A stretch of 35,222 bases of DNA from an uncultured Clostridia bacterium (GCA_945482615.1 CALYRG010000011.1:1-35222), one strand, 5' to 3'. Shown: positions 1 through 7,504, counted from the first letter of the stretch. Program-made: numbers and translations. The notes: a model not told the origin generated them from the letters alone.

Positions 1-28
1 ATTGGAATTGAATAAATCAATAATGCTA

Positions 29-457
29 TTATTCGATATCTTTTATAAATCGAATTTGCCCTTTTTCATTGTTGTATCCCATTGCTCGATAAAATGAATG
101 TGCTTCCTTTCGAGAGGCTCCTGAATTCAGCCTAATTTTAGTTATACCTACCTCTTTCGCCCAACTTTCAGTGCGGTTCAGTAGCATCCTTCCAATGCCA
201 CACCTTCTAAACTTGGAGGAAACCGCTAAACCCAGAACATTTAACATCGGTTCAAAATATAGTGTTTCATATTTTTCTGCATGAATATACCCAACAACAA
301 TTCCGTTGACTTCTGCAACAAATACTCTTTCTCTCCCATTATCAAGGTTGCTTATCCGAGTTGCTACAAATTCACAACTGCAATCGTAACCCAAGTCATC
401 GCAACTGATATTACATATTGCAAAAGCATCTTGCATAGTGGCTTCGCGGACAAACAT
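29..457 (-). CDS. GNAT family N-acetyltransferase
   Basis: A 142-residue protein of the GNAT fold, which moves an acetyl group from acetyl-CoA to an amine; the substrate cannot be told. The acetyl-CoA binding motif A is visible around residues 75-95 (LGLAVSSKFRRCGIGRMLL), with the R-x-x-G-x-G pyrophosphate loop as RRCGIG, and motif B follows with a conserved FYRAMGY stretch near the C-terminus. Length is normal for a single-domain GNAT. The start at 457 has an AGGTGAG ribosome site and lies 12 bases after the stop of the short frame at 470-754. The gene is clearly AT-richer than everything downstream to 35 kb, which suggests recent acquisition. Family assignment is secure; function is not. 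Confidence 0.85.
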   Translation of the reverse strand: MFVREATMQDAFAICNISCDDLGYDCSCEFVATRISNLDNGRERVFVAEVNGIVVGYIHAEKYETLYFEPMLNVLGLAVSSKFRRCGIGRMLLNRTESWAKEVGITKIRLNSGASRKEAHSFYRAMGYNNEKGQIRFIKDIE

Positions 458-469
458 ATCTTATCTCAC

Positions 470-754
470 CTACAAATTCCAGTTTATCAGTGCGTTCATG
501 TTACCACCCATCACCCCGAAAATCAATGGTCTGTTATTCTCATGTTCTATATTACTTTTGAAAACAAAAGTAATATTGTGGACAGCACGGAACATCTCGT
601 TGCGTCCGGTGCCGATGCGGGCAGTGCCTTTCCATCCTTCTCCGGCTTCCCAGCGTTCCCGCCAGTCAGAATGGAAGTATTCTTCGTCAAACACCGGGCC
701 AAAAAAGCAGGTGGAACCGGCACAGTCACACAGTTCTACTTTTTCCTTGGTTTC
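470..754 (-). other. Open -1 frame after a slippery A AAA AAG site; possible frameshift extension or gene fragment
   Basis: This stretch is open in the -1 frame relative to the PH-like gene that stops at 736. The heptamer A AAA AAG (754-760, minus strand) is in the correct zero-frame phase for -1 slippage; slippage would add 94 residues, including HSDWRERWEAGEGWKGTAR, to the first 138. Without slippage, translation could start only at a GTG at 694, which has no clear ribosome site. I recognise no family. The last third lies beyond a perfect AT-rich hairpin and has a different base composition. It may be a programmed extension, a real frameshift, or the remains of a gene cut by insertion of the AT-rich segment. 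Confidence 0.35.
549..576. repeat. Perfect 12-bp AT-rich inverted repeat at a composition boundary
   Basis: ATATTACTTTTG (549-560), a 4-base loop and CAAAAGTAATAT (565-576) pair perfectly. The hairpin lies where the GC-rich chromosomal sequence gives way to the AT-rich segment with the GNAT gene. It has no GC-rich stem, so it is a poor intrinsic terminator; it may mark the edge of an inserted segment. Confidence 0.6.
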
Positions 755-1167
755 TTTTTTGCGGTTTTGGTTTTCAGCTGGCGGACGAGCTCCACAAAGG
801 CCTCGTCCCCACTGTGTAGGGTGAACTCCCGGTCTGCTTTTACGGTGACACTGGCCATTTTTGCAGGGGCTGTGGTGGCTTTTCCGGAGGCATCCTTACC
901 GGTGAGGCGTTTGATTTTGCCAAAGGGCAGGGCGGTATACCCGTTTTTGTCCTCGATGATGAGGCGCTTGCTGGTAAGAATCCACCGTCCGCCCCGCTGA
1001 GGGCAGATGCACCTGACCGTCTCCCTGGGCTGGAGCAAGGTTTCCAGGGTGCGGGCCTTGTCCCGCTCCCGGCGGAATCTGGCCTTTTTCACCGCCGACC
1101 AGATCCACAGTCCGGCAAGCACCGCCAGTACTGCCAGATACGGCCAGTACGCAATCAGCGCTTCCAT
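736..1167 (-). CDS. Membrane-anchored PH-like domain protein, function unknown
   Basis: A 143-residue protein with one N-terminal membrane helix (about residues 8-27, AYWPYLAVLAVLAGLWIW), a basic charged segment, and a C-terminal domain that resembles bacterial PH-like domains: GRWILTSKRLIIED followed by the LPFGKIKRL turn. The end is very lysine-rich (KTKTAKKKPRKK). It begins 3 bases after the stop of the acsC-acsE fusion gene, with a weak GGAG ribosome site inside that gene, so it is probably the last gene of the ksgA-metF-acsD-acsCE operon. Nothing in it suggests a direct part in one-carbon chemistry. The PH-like call is a pattern match by eye. An A AAA AAG slippery site lies five codons before the stop. 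Confidence 0.65.
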   Translation of the reverse strand: MEALIAYWPYLAVLAVLAGLWIWSAVKKARFRRERDKARTLETLLQPRETVRCICPQRGGRWILTSKRLIIEDKNGYTALPFGKIKRLTGKDASGKATTAPAKMASVTVKADREFTLHSGDEAFVELVRQLKTKTAKKKPRKK

Positions 1168-1170
1168 GGG

Positions 1171-3432
1171 TCACAGCTCCAGATAGGAATCCGAGTACAC
1201 CACCCGGTTCAGAATCACGTCGCAGGAGCGGATGGTCTCCATCATCCGGCTGTCGCAGGGATTGACAATGGCGCAGGTCATACCCTGCATCATGGCCATG
1301 GCCATCATGGCGGAGTCCATCACCGGGCGCACCGCCCTGGGTGCGCCGTTGGAGACGTTGGAAACGCCGCCAGTGGACTTGAGCCCCTCCTGCGACAATA
1401 GCCGCAGGGTTTCCAGCACATCCGCCTGCTTGTCCTGCATGCCCTTCACCACCAAAAACAGCGGATCGAACCAGAGGTCATCGGATGCCATGCCCAGATG
1501 CAGTCCTCTCTCCAGCAGCTCGTGGCAGAACTTCATCCGCTCTCCCACATCCCGGGCGATCCCATCGGCAGAGCACAGGGCAATGCAGACGGCATCGTTG
1601 GCGGCAGCCAGATCCAGGAAGCACCGGCGGGAACCGGCATCGGCGGAGTTCACCACCGGCTTTCCGTGGGTACGGTCATACACCCGGATGCCCGCCTCAA
1701 TGGCCTTCTGGTTGGCCGTGTCCAGCACCAGCGGGACACTGTCAAAATTCTCCTGCAGCAGCTTCACCGCCCACATCATCCGCTCCGGGCCGTCGGAGGC
1801 CGCAGGGCCGATGTTCACGTCCAGATAGGTGGCTCCGGCGGCGATCTGCTCCGCGGCCCGCTTCAGGATGGGGCCGGGATCCCGCTCATCCATGGCCCGG
1901 CGGATCACCGGGGAGATGCAGTGGATCCGCTCGCCGATAACGGTAAATGCGCGGCTGCCGGGGGCTCTTCCCCGGTAGTGCACACCCAGGTCTTCGTGGT
2001 GGATGGGAGGCAGCCGCTCCAGAAGCTCCTGGAAGGTGTATTCCCCCGACTGCTCCTTCTGTGCGGCAGCAGTCTCCTGTGCCGCCGCGTGAGCCGCAGT
2101 AAGATACGCCTTCTCCTTCATGTACTGCGGCAGCTGCACCGCCTCGCCGGGGCCCGCCACCACCGTCCAGCCGGGCAGGGCCTGCTGAATCTGGCGGCGC
2201 ATCACCGCCACCTTACCGGGGATGATGAGGATGCGGCTTCTGATTTTGCGCTCCACCGCCAGGTTTTCCAGCGTCTTCTTCACAGACTCTGCCGACAGCT
2301 TGCCCGCCGCCCAGGCCGTGAGCACGCTCATCCCCGCGGCATCACAGATAATGAGGTTCACCTTCTCATTGGATCGCTCCAGCTCGCCGCGAACCAGAAA
2401 ATAGGTCAGGGCAAAGTCCACGGTAATGGCGCAGGGGCTGTTTTCATCCGCTCCATTCAGCGGATAAATGGCGCTTTCCACCTTCATAGGCTTCTGAGGG
2501 TCGGTAAAAATGTTCTGCCGCAGACCATACAGGGGCAGGGCCTGGGCGTAGTCCATGTCCTGCATCACGAGAACAGAGCCGTAGCGCTGGATGAACATGG
2601 CGGCATAGGCGGTCTGCAGCCGGATATCTCCATGGGCCAGCTCCGCGATATTGACAATGGAAGGATACCCAAAGGTGCGGTCTCCTCCCTTCAGCGCTGC
2701 CCGGCGCACCAGCACCGCATTGCGCAGAGTCTTGGCGGCGGTGTCTAGTGTGACATCCAGCAGAAGATCTTTGTTTCCCTTCTGCTCCAGATTCCGCACC
2801 GTCTCATACAGCTGCTGGATGTCCGGCGCCCACACCCCCAGAGGAACCCCATATTTCCGGGCCAGATCGTTCATTTCCTCCCAGTTGTCCGGGGTCGCCG
2901 CATCCAGGACGGCACTGCTTCCCACCGCTTCCAGAGCAGCGGCAGCGCAGGAAGCCTCCCGGCAGTGGAGGATCACACAGCGGCCGGCTGCGGCAGCCTG
3001 TCCCGCAAGCTCTGCAAACCGCGCTTCATCCCCTCCGTGGCTGCGCACAAATACGCACTCCACCTGCATCCGCTCCCCGATGCGGGTATAGTCGATGCTT
3101 TGCAGCTTCCGAAGCTTCTCCTCCGCCTTCTCCCGGGGGACTCTGGTGCACACGGCAACTGCAAAGAGATTCTTGTGTACCAGCGTCTTTTCATGGCGGT
3201 AAAGCACCGTCTCCCCGCCCAGGGAATGGGGGCCGGCCTTTACGGTTGCCATGGGCGGCATCGCCTGCCGCTGCAGCTTTTCCACCGCATCGGCGGAAAA
3301 GTATGGGCACTTCTCCAGGGACATGTCCCCCTGGGCAACCTTCATGCAGAAGGCCATGCAGGTGGAAAAGCCGCACTCCCGGCAATTTAACTTGGGGGAG
3401 AGCTTAAAAACATCAATGCCTTTGAGGGCCAT
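1171..3432 (-). CDS. acsC-acsE: Fused corrinoid iron-sulfur protein large subunit (AcsC) and methyl-THF:corrinoid methyltransferase (AcsE)
   Basis: A 753-residue cytoplasmic protein that joins two normally separate Wood-Ljungdahl proteins. Residues 1-45 carry the [4Fe-4S] cluster motif of CFeSP (C17-x2-C20-x4-C25-x16-C42), used to reactivate the corrinoid. Residues to about 455 are the TIM barrel and corrinoid-binding part of the large subunit (VLYRHEKTLVHKNLFAVAV; LIIPGKVAVMRRQIQQALPGW). An alanine/glutamine-rich linker leads to a pterin-binding barrel from about 490 to the end (IGERIH, YLDVNIGPA, DTANQKAI, STGGVSNVSNG), as in AcsE/MeTr. The ATG at 3432 overlaps the acsD stop (TGATG), which implies coupled translation; frames further upstream only shadow acsD. 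The protein would take methyl from methyl-THF and place it on the corrinoid of its own other half. Both family matches are strong; that the fusion is active is inferred. Confidence 0.9.
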   Translation of the reverse strand: MALKGIDVFKLSPKLNCRECGFSTCMAFCMKVAQGDMSLEKCPYFSADAVEKLQRQAMPPMATVKAGPHSLGGETVLYRHEKTLVHKNLFAVAVCTRVPREKAEEKLRKLQSIDYTRIGERMQVECVFVRSHGGDEARFAELAGQAAAAGRCVILHCREASCAAAALEAVGSSAVLDAATPDNWEEMNDLARKYGVPLGVWAPDIQQLYETVRNLEQKGNKDLLLDVTLDTAAKTLRNAVLVRRAALKGGDRTFGYPSIVNIAELAHGDIRLQTAYAAMFIQRYGSVLVMQDMDYAQALPLYGLRQNIFTDPQKPMKVESAIYPLNGADENSPCAITVDFALTYFLVRGELERSNEKVNLIICDAAGMSVLTAWAAGKLSAESVKKTLENLAVERKIRSRILIIPGKVAVMRRQIQQALPGWTVVAGPGEAVQLPQYMKEKAYLTAAHAAAQETAAAQKEQSGEYTFQELLERLPPIHHEDLGVHYRGRAPGSRAFTVIGERIHCISPVIRRAMDERDPGPILKRAAEQIAAGATYLDVNIGPAASDGPERMMWAVKLLQENFDSVPLVLDTANQKAIEAGIRVYDRTHGKPVVNSADAGSRRCFLDLAAANDAVCIALCSADGIARDVGERMKFCHELLERGLHLGMASDDLWFDPLFLVVKGMQDKQADVLETLRLLSQEGLKSTGGVSNVSNGAPRAVRPVMDSAMMAMAMMQGMTCAIVNPCDSRMMETIRSCDVILNRVVYSDSYLEL

Positions 3433-4382
3433 CAGTCCGCCCCTCCTTCCATCAGTTCCCTGATAAAACGCCGGACGGTCTGCACAGAGGCAGGATGACT
3501 CAGAATTACGGCATCCGCTCCGGCGGTGAGATCCGCCGCGGCGGTGGCCGCCTCCATGCAGATGCCCCGCTCCTCCCGGCTGCCCCATTGGGGCTCGTCG
3601 GCTTCCTCCGCCACTGCCTCCTTGACGCTCCACACATCCGCGTAGATCGGAGCCGCAATGGGCATCTGCAAATCCTCGTCGGACTGCTCCAGAGCAGCCA
3701 GACGAATGCGGTCATAGGTGGAGGCCACATAGTCATAGCCGTAGCCCACAGCGGCGGTGCCCACGTTCATGACGATGCTGTCATAGCTGACTCCCACGCC
3801 CTTCAGCATAATGTTCAGCTGCTTGGCAAGGTTCACATCGTCCGCCGTCTGGGCCACGATCTTGTGTCCAAAGTCCCTGGCAAGGGCAGCGATCCTTTGA
3901 TAGTTTTCGCTCCGGGCGGCAAAGAGCAAAAGATTTCGTCCTTTCAGGGCTTCGGCAATGGCCGTCAGAAGAAGTTCATCCTTTTGAAGATTCCCGCAGC
4001 CCACCACCGCAAGGGGTACATCCACGGCTGCTGCCGCTGCCACAGCATCGGCGGTACACGCCTCCACACTCCGGTTCGCCCCGCCGGGGTCAGCACCGGG
4101 AAAGCACAGGCACAGAAAGTCCGCCCCGGATCGCTCCCGGGCCCGGACGGCCCGTTGGGCCATGGTTTCGCAGCCTTCGTAAAAGCGGGTCAGCTCCGGC
4201 AGGTTCTCCGGCGGCAGATCCGTCACAGCAATCCCTGCCCGGGGCGGGTTTGCAAAGGATGCATCAAAGCCATACAGCGGCATGGCGTTCTGACCGCCCA
4301 GGGTGATGGCGCCCTCGCCTGTCCCAAAGGTCACCGTCCGGATTCTGCCGGCACAGGGTGCCCCCTCCGGGATATAAGCCAT
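3432..4382 (-). CDS. acsD: Corrinoid iron-sulfur protein small subunit (AcsD/CdhD-type)
   Basis: A 316-residue protein that pairs with AcsC to form CFeSP, the methyl carrier of the Wood-Ljungdahl pathway. Family features are the TIM-barrel stretch ending in VGYGYDYVASTYDRIRLAAL, then the PIAAPIYADVWSVKEA segment, and WGSREERGICMEAATA near the C-terminus. Length is normal for the family. The start is taken as the ATG at 4382 because GGAGGG lies 7 bases upstream; an in-frame TTG at 4388 would sit only 1 base from that site. It lies 15 bases after metF and overlaps the fused acsC-acsE gene by one base, so equal amounts of both CFeSP subunits are expected. Confidence 0.93.
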   Translation of the reverse strand: MAYIPEGAPCAGRIRTVTFGTGEGAITLGGQNAMPLYGFDASFANPPRAGIAVTDLPPENLPELTRFYEGCETMAQRAVRARERSGADFLCLCFPGADPGGANRSVEACTADAVAAAAAVDVPLAVVGCGNLQKDELLLTAIAEALKGRNLLLFAARSENYQRIAALARDFGHKIVAQTADDVNLAKQLNIMLKGVGVSYDSIVMNVGTAAVGYGYDYVASTYDRIRLAALEQSDEDLQMPIAAPIYADVWSVKEAVAEEADEPQWGSREERGICMEAATAAADLTAGADAVILSHPASVQTVRRFIRELMEGGAD

Positions 4383-4397
4383 TGTCAATCCCTCCTG

Positions 4398-5294
4398 TCA
4401 GTCTGTCAGTCCTGCATCTGCGGCAATGCGGGCAACATCATCGTATTTATTCAGCGCATACAGATGGATCCCCGCAACATCGCAGTCCAGATACTGCGCA
4501 ATCTGACTGACCGTATACGCCATACCGGCGCTTTTGAAGGAGGCCTTTTTGGCCTCGGCATCTGCGTCAAAGGGGTCCTTCACAAAAGGATTGGGGAAAA
4601 TCCAGTTCCGGGAGATGATCTCGCACAGCGCTCTGGGCATGACGCAGCCGTTCCGGGACAGAGCCATGTTGATGGTGGCCGCCTGATCCAGGACGGGCAT
4701 CACGCCCGCGTCCACAGGCATCCAGATCCCCGCCGCCCGTATGGCATCCATCCACCGCCGGAACTGATCCATGTCCCAGCACAGCTGGGTCATGATATGG
4801 GTGGCACCCAGATCCTGCTTCTGCCTGAGGTATTCAATATCCGCCTCCACAGAGGCAGACTCAATATGCCCCTCCGGCGACCCGGCCACAGCAATGGTAA
4901 ATGCGTCCCCAAAGGAATCCCGGATAAAGGCCACCAGCTCCGTGGCGTAGTTCAGGTCGCCCCCGGTGCCGGAGGTGCCAGGGAGCAGATCCCCCCGAAG
5001 AGCCAGCACATGGCGGATGCCATGCTCCAGATAGGTCTGCAGCTGCCGGCGCATGCCCTCCCGGGTGTTGCCGATGCAGGTAAAATGGGTCATGCCGGTG
5101 GTCTTCTCCCGGATTTTGTCCAGAACCTCCAGGTTTCTTCCCACATTGGTGCCCCCCGCCCCATAGGTACAGGAGATGTAGTCCGGACGAAGCGCGCACA
5201 GCCGATCCAGTACACCCCCCGCCCCGCAGAGCTTTTCCATACCCGCGTCGGTCTTGGGCGGAAAGACCTCAAAGGAAAGTGTTGTTTTTCTCAT
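4398..5294 (-). CDS. metF: 5,10-methylenetetrahydrofolate reductase
   Basis: A 298-residue FAD-dependent TIM-barrel enzyme that reduces methylene-THF to methyl-THF, the methyl donor for the fused methyltransferase downstream. Family motifs are SFEVFPPKTDAG at the N-terminus, YISCTYGAGG, HFTCIGNTREG, LALRGDLLPG and a C-terminal GIHLYALNKYD; length is typical of stand-alone bacterial MetF. The ATG at 5294 follows AAGGAGA and lies 11 bases after the ksgA stop; the frame upstream of it is only a shadow of ksgA. No metV partner, found beside metF in several acetogens, is present. In this operon the enzyme supplies CFeSP with methyl groups, and it may also serve methionine synthesis. Confidence 0.93.
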   Translation of the reverse strand: MRKTTLSFEVFPPKTDAGMEKLCGAGGVLDRLCALRPDYISCTYGAGGTNVGRNLEVLDKIREKTTGMTHFTCIGNTREGMRRQLQTYLEHGIRHVLALRGDLLPGTSGTGGDLNYATELVAFIRDSFGDAFTIAVAGSPEGHIESASVEADIEYLRQKQDLGATHIMTQLCWDMDQFRRWMDAIRAAGIWMPVDAGVMPVLDQAATINMALSRNGCVMPRALCEIISRNWIFPNPFVKDPFDADAEAKKASFKSAGMAYTVSQIAQYLDCDVAGIHLYALNKYDDVARIAADAGLTD

Positions 5295-5305
5295 GACTGT
5301 CTCCT

Positions 5306-6166
5306 TCACAACCGCTGACGGATGGCATCCGCAATCCGGGCAAACTCCGGAATGCCCAGGGTCTCCCCCCGGACATTTTCCTCCAGTCCCGCCTCCAGGA
5401 TTACCTGAGCGGGCCCTTCCCTTCCAAGCTCCGGGAAGGCGGCTCTCAGGCCGTTGCTCAGCTTCTTGCGCCGCTGCAGAAAGCTTCCGCGCACCACCCG
5501 GAAGAACAGCTCCGGATCTTCGATCCCCCATTCCTTCTCCCGGCGAACCTTCAGGCACACCACCGAGGACATCACCTTTGGCTGGGGCAGGAAGCAGTGG
5601 GGCGGCACATCAAACAGAAGCTCCGGCCGGGCATAATACTGACACAGCACACTGAATGCGCCGTAGTCCCCGGTTCCGGGGGCTGCCGCCATCCGCTGGG
5701 CCACTTCCTTCTGCACCATGACGGTGATGCTGTCAAAGCACTCGCTTTCCAGCAGCGCTGCCACAATAGGCGAGGTAATGTAGTACGGCAGGTTGGCACA
5801 GGCCATGGGCCGCAGGCCGGAAAAGCGTTGCTCCACCAGCCGTGCCACATCCAGCTTCAGAACATCCTCCCAAAGGATGTCCAGATTGTCAAACTCCCCC
5901 ACTGTCACGTCCAGAATGGGCTTTAACCGCCGGTCCAGCTCCACAGCGCAGACCTTCCCCGCCCGAAGACAGAGCTGCTGGGTCAGAGGGCCCACTCCGG
6001 GGCCAATCTCCAGCACTCCGGCCCCCTCGTCCACGCCGGCCTCCCGGGCGATCCGTTCCGGAACCCAGGAGGCGATAAGGAAATTCTGTCCCTTGGCCTT
6101 GGAGAAGTGAAAGCCATTGTTTTCCAGCAGCGGCTTCATCACCTGAATATCACACACATTCACCAT
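5306..6166 (-). CDS. ksgA: 16S rRNA dimethyladenosine transferase
   Basis: A 286-residue SAM-dependent methyltransferase that dimethylates the two adjacent adenines (A1518/A1519 in E. coli numbering) near the 3' end of 16S rRNA during small-subunit maturation. Visible motifs are KAKGQNFL near residue 27, the SAM loop LEIGPGVGPLTQ, the acidic VELDRRL and the catalytic NLPYYITSPI. The start at 6166 uses AAGGCGG seven bases upstream; this site is inside a perfect 13-bp hairpin. Order yabE-ksgA matches Bacillus-type synteny, though the rnmV gene usually between them is absent. metF follows after 11 bases, so a housekeeping rRNA gene leads the one-carbon operon. Confidence 0.95.
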   Translation of the reverse strand: MVNVCDIQVMKPLLENNGFHFSKAKGQNFLIASWVPERIAREAGVDEGAGVLEIGPGVGPLTQQLCLRAGKVCAVELDRRLKPILDVTVGEFDNLDILWEDVLKLDVARLVEQRFSGLRPMACANLPYYITSPIVAALLESECFDSITVMVQKEVAQRMAAAPGTGDYGAFSVLCQYYARPELLFDVPPHCFLPQPKVMSSVVCLKVRREKEWGIEDPELFFRVVRGSFLQRRKKLSNGLRAAFPELGREGPAQVILEAGLEENVRGETLGIPEFARIADAIRQRL

Positions 6167-6169
6167 AGA

Positions 6170-6219
6170 AAAACCGCCTTTCGTCCTGCCAGCTATCATA
6201 GCAGAAGAAAGGCGGTTTT
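6170..6219 (-). terminator. Perfect 13-bp hairpin with U-tract, overlapping the ksgA ribosome binding site
   Basis: On the minus strand AAAACCGCCTTTC (6219-6207) pairs perfectly with GAAAGGCGGTTTT (6182-6170) around a 24-base loop that holds a small CTGC/GCAG stem. The 3' arm runs into TTTTTCT and then the ksgA ATG. It has the form of an intrinsic terminator for yabE transcripts, and the same arm contains the AAGGCGG ribosome site of ksgA, so folding would also block translation of ksgA. Confidence 0.7.
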
Positions 6220-6240
6220 GCAATCTGAAATTGAAGCGAA

Positions 6241-6292
6241 TCATACTGATATTCAATTATAAACTTTCATTCGCAAGAATTGAAGTTTTTAA
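6241..6292. repeat. Dispersed AT-rich hairpin repeat, copy 1
   Basis: Begins with TCATACTGATATTCAAT (6241-6257), identical over 17 bases to 35171-35187, followed by an imperfect stem (AAACTTTCATTC / GAATTGAAGTTT) ending in a T run. The second copy is at the far end of the window. The stem is kept while its sequence differs between copies. It lies between yabE and ksgA. On the minus strand it includes TATAAT (6258-6263), which could act as a -10 for ksgA, without a convincing -35. Confidence 0.7.
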
Positions 6293-6345
6293 TATGAAGA
6301 TCATAATGAGACGGGTATCCATGATTTTCTATTCCGAAAATAGTA

Positions 6346-7413
6346 TCAGTCCAGGAAATAGATGGTGCAGCGTCTGCGTCCAAACTCGATGCACTCCCGG
6401 AAGGTAGGCAGGTACAGATCCATCCGGTCGCCCTTGATGTCACCGCCGCAGTCCTCCGCCACGGCCAGTCCGTAGACATAGCTTCCGTCGTTTGCCACAA
6501 TGAACATTCTGGTGCCGTAGGGGATGTACCGGGGATCCACCGCCACTGTCCCCCGGTGGACGGTGGTCCCGGTGGCTGTCACCAGGTCACAGCCAACATC
6601 GGTGTGGGTATAGGCGGTTGCTCGAACCGTATCCGTCCGGGTGTAGGTGAGCAGCTCCCCTGTAGGCAGGATCAGGTACCCATCCCCGATCACCGGCATC
6701 CCGTAGGGGTCCACCGCAGCCGCCTCCTCTCCTGTTCCCACACCGATGACCTCCTCTTTCGCCGTCCGGGTGATCTGCTCGGTCAGCACCTGGCGTGACT
6801 GTTCCTCTCCGTTGACATAGGTCACCCGGGCGGTGAAAAGCTTCTCCCCATCCTCTCCGGGCAGGCGCACCTGCCGCACCCCATCCGGAAGGGAGGCATC
6901 CTGTTCCTCCCGGACCTCTCTGGGAATGGACACGGCGTAGGTCTGCTCCAGGGTGACAATGTGATCCACCTGGAGCTCCAGACCGTCATAGACCCGCGTG
7001 CTCAGGTCGTGGGAAAGAACATCCTCTCCTGTGACCTCCAATCCCAGCCGCGAGAGCAGCTCCCCTGCTGTCTCCTCCTGGGCGGTGGTCTTGATGATCT
7101 TTCCCCGGTAGCGTACCGTCACATCGGCAGACCGCCGGATGGTGATGGTGTGCGCATCCTCCGTGGAGGCAGCGACATAGGAATCGAAGGGATCCAGCGC
7201 TACCCCCGCCTGATCCAGAACCCGGGCAGGGTCTGCTGCATAGGAGGTATAGGTAAGAACCTGATCGCCGTCTGTGATCACGTAGGTCTTGGCAAAGGCG
7301 TTCTGGGCCAGAAGACCCGTCAGGGCCAGGGCCAGAATCAGCGTCATCACAATGAAGTACACATGGAAAAAGCGGATCCTCCGCCTCCTTGCGCCGGATA
7401 CAGGCTTCCACAT
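6346..7413 (-). CDS. yabE: YabE-like cell-wall protein with DUF348, G5 and 3D domains
   Basis: A 355-residue protein related to YabE/Rpf-type peptidoglycan lytic enzymes. One membrane helix or signal anchor lies at about residues 20-40 after an Arg-rich start. Two DUF348 repeats follow (KTYVITDGDQVLTYTSYAADP; HTITIRRSADVTVRYRGK), then a G5-like region (FTARVTYVNGEEQSRQVLTEQ), and a C-terminal 3D domain with its acidic residues (VAVDPRYIPYGTRMFI, AVAEDCGGDIKGDRMDLYL). It acts outside the membrane on the wall. The ATG at 7413 is chosen because GAGGAGG lies 6 bases upstream; the ATG at 7419 abuts that site. A strong promoter lies at 7505-7532. The ksgA gene follows downstream. Confidence 0.88.
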   Translation of the reverse strand: MWKPVSGARRRRIRFFHVYFIVMTLILALALTGLLAQNAFAKTYVITDGDQVLTYTSYAADPARVLDQAGVALDPFDSYVAASTEDAHTITIRRSADVTVRYRGKIIKTTAQEETAGELLSRLGLEVTGEDVLSHDLSTRVYDGLELQVDHIVTLEQTYAVSIPREVREEQDASLPDGVRQVRLPGEDGEKLFTARVTYVNGEEQSRQVLTEQITRTAKEEVIGVGTGEEAAAVDPYGMPVIGDGYLILPTGELLTYTRTDTVRATAYTHTDVGCDLVTATGTTVHRGTVAVDPRYIPYGTRMFIVANDGSYVYGLAVAEDCGGDIKGDRMDLYLPTFRECIEFGRRRCTIYFLD

Positions 7414-7504
7414 AGGCATCCTCCTCTGCAGGAATATCAAAAGGAGCCTGAGGCTTTCTATCAAATTGTAACAATATTCACCGCAGGTTTCTCTTGATGG
7501 CATC

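Noticed and set aside
3433..3633. Upstream extension of the acsC-acsE frame
   Set aside because: It overlaps acsD in another frame and is low-complexity Gly/Arg text; the ATG at 3432 overlaps the acsD stop and gives the family N-terminus.
3495..5318. Plus-strand open frame of 607 codons opposite acsD and metF
   Set aside because: Shadow of the strongly recognised genes on the minus strand.
1171..6166. Complete Wood-Ljungdahl pathway cluster
   Set aside because: Only the methyl carrier, methyltransferase and MetF are present; formate-THF ligase, FolD, CODH and ACS genes are missing from the window.
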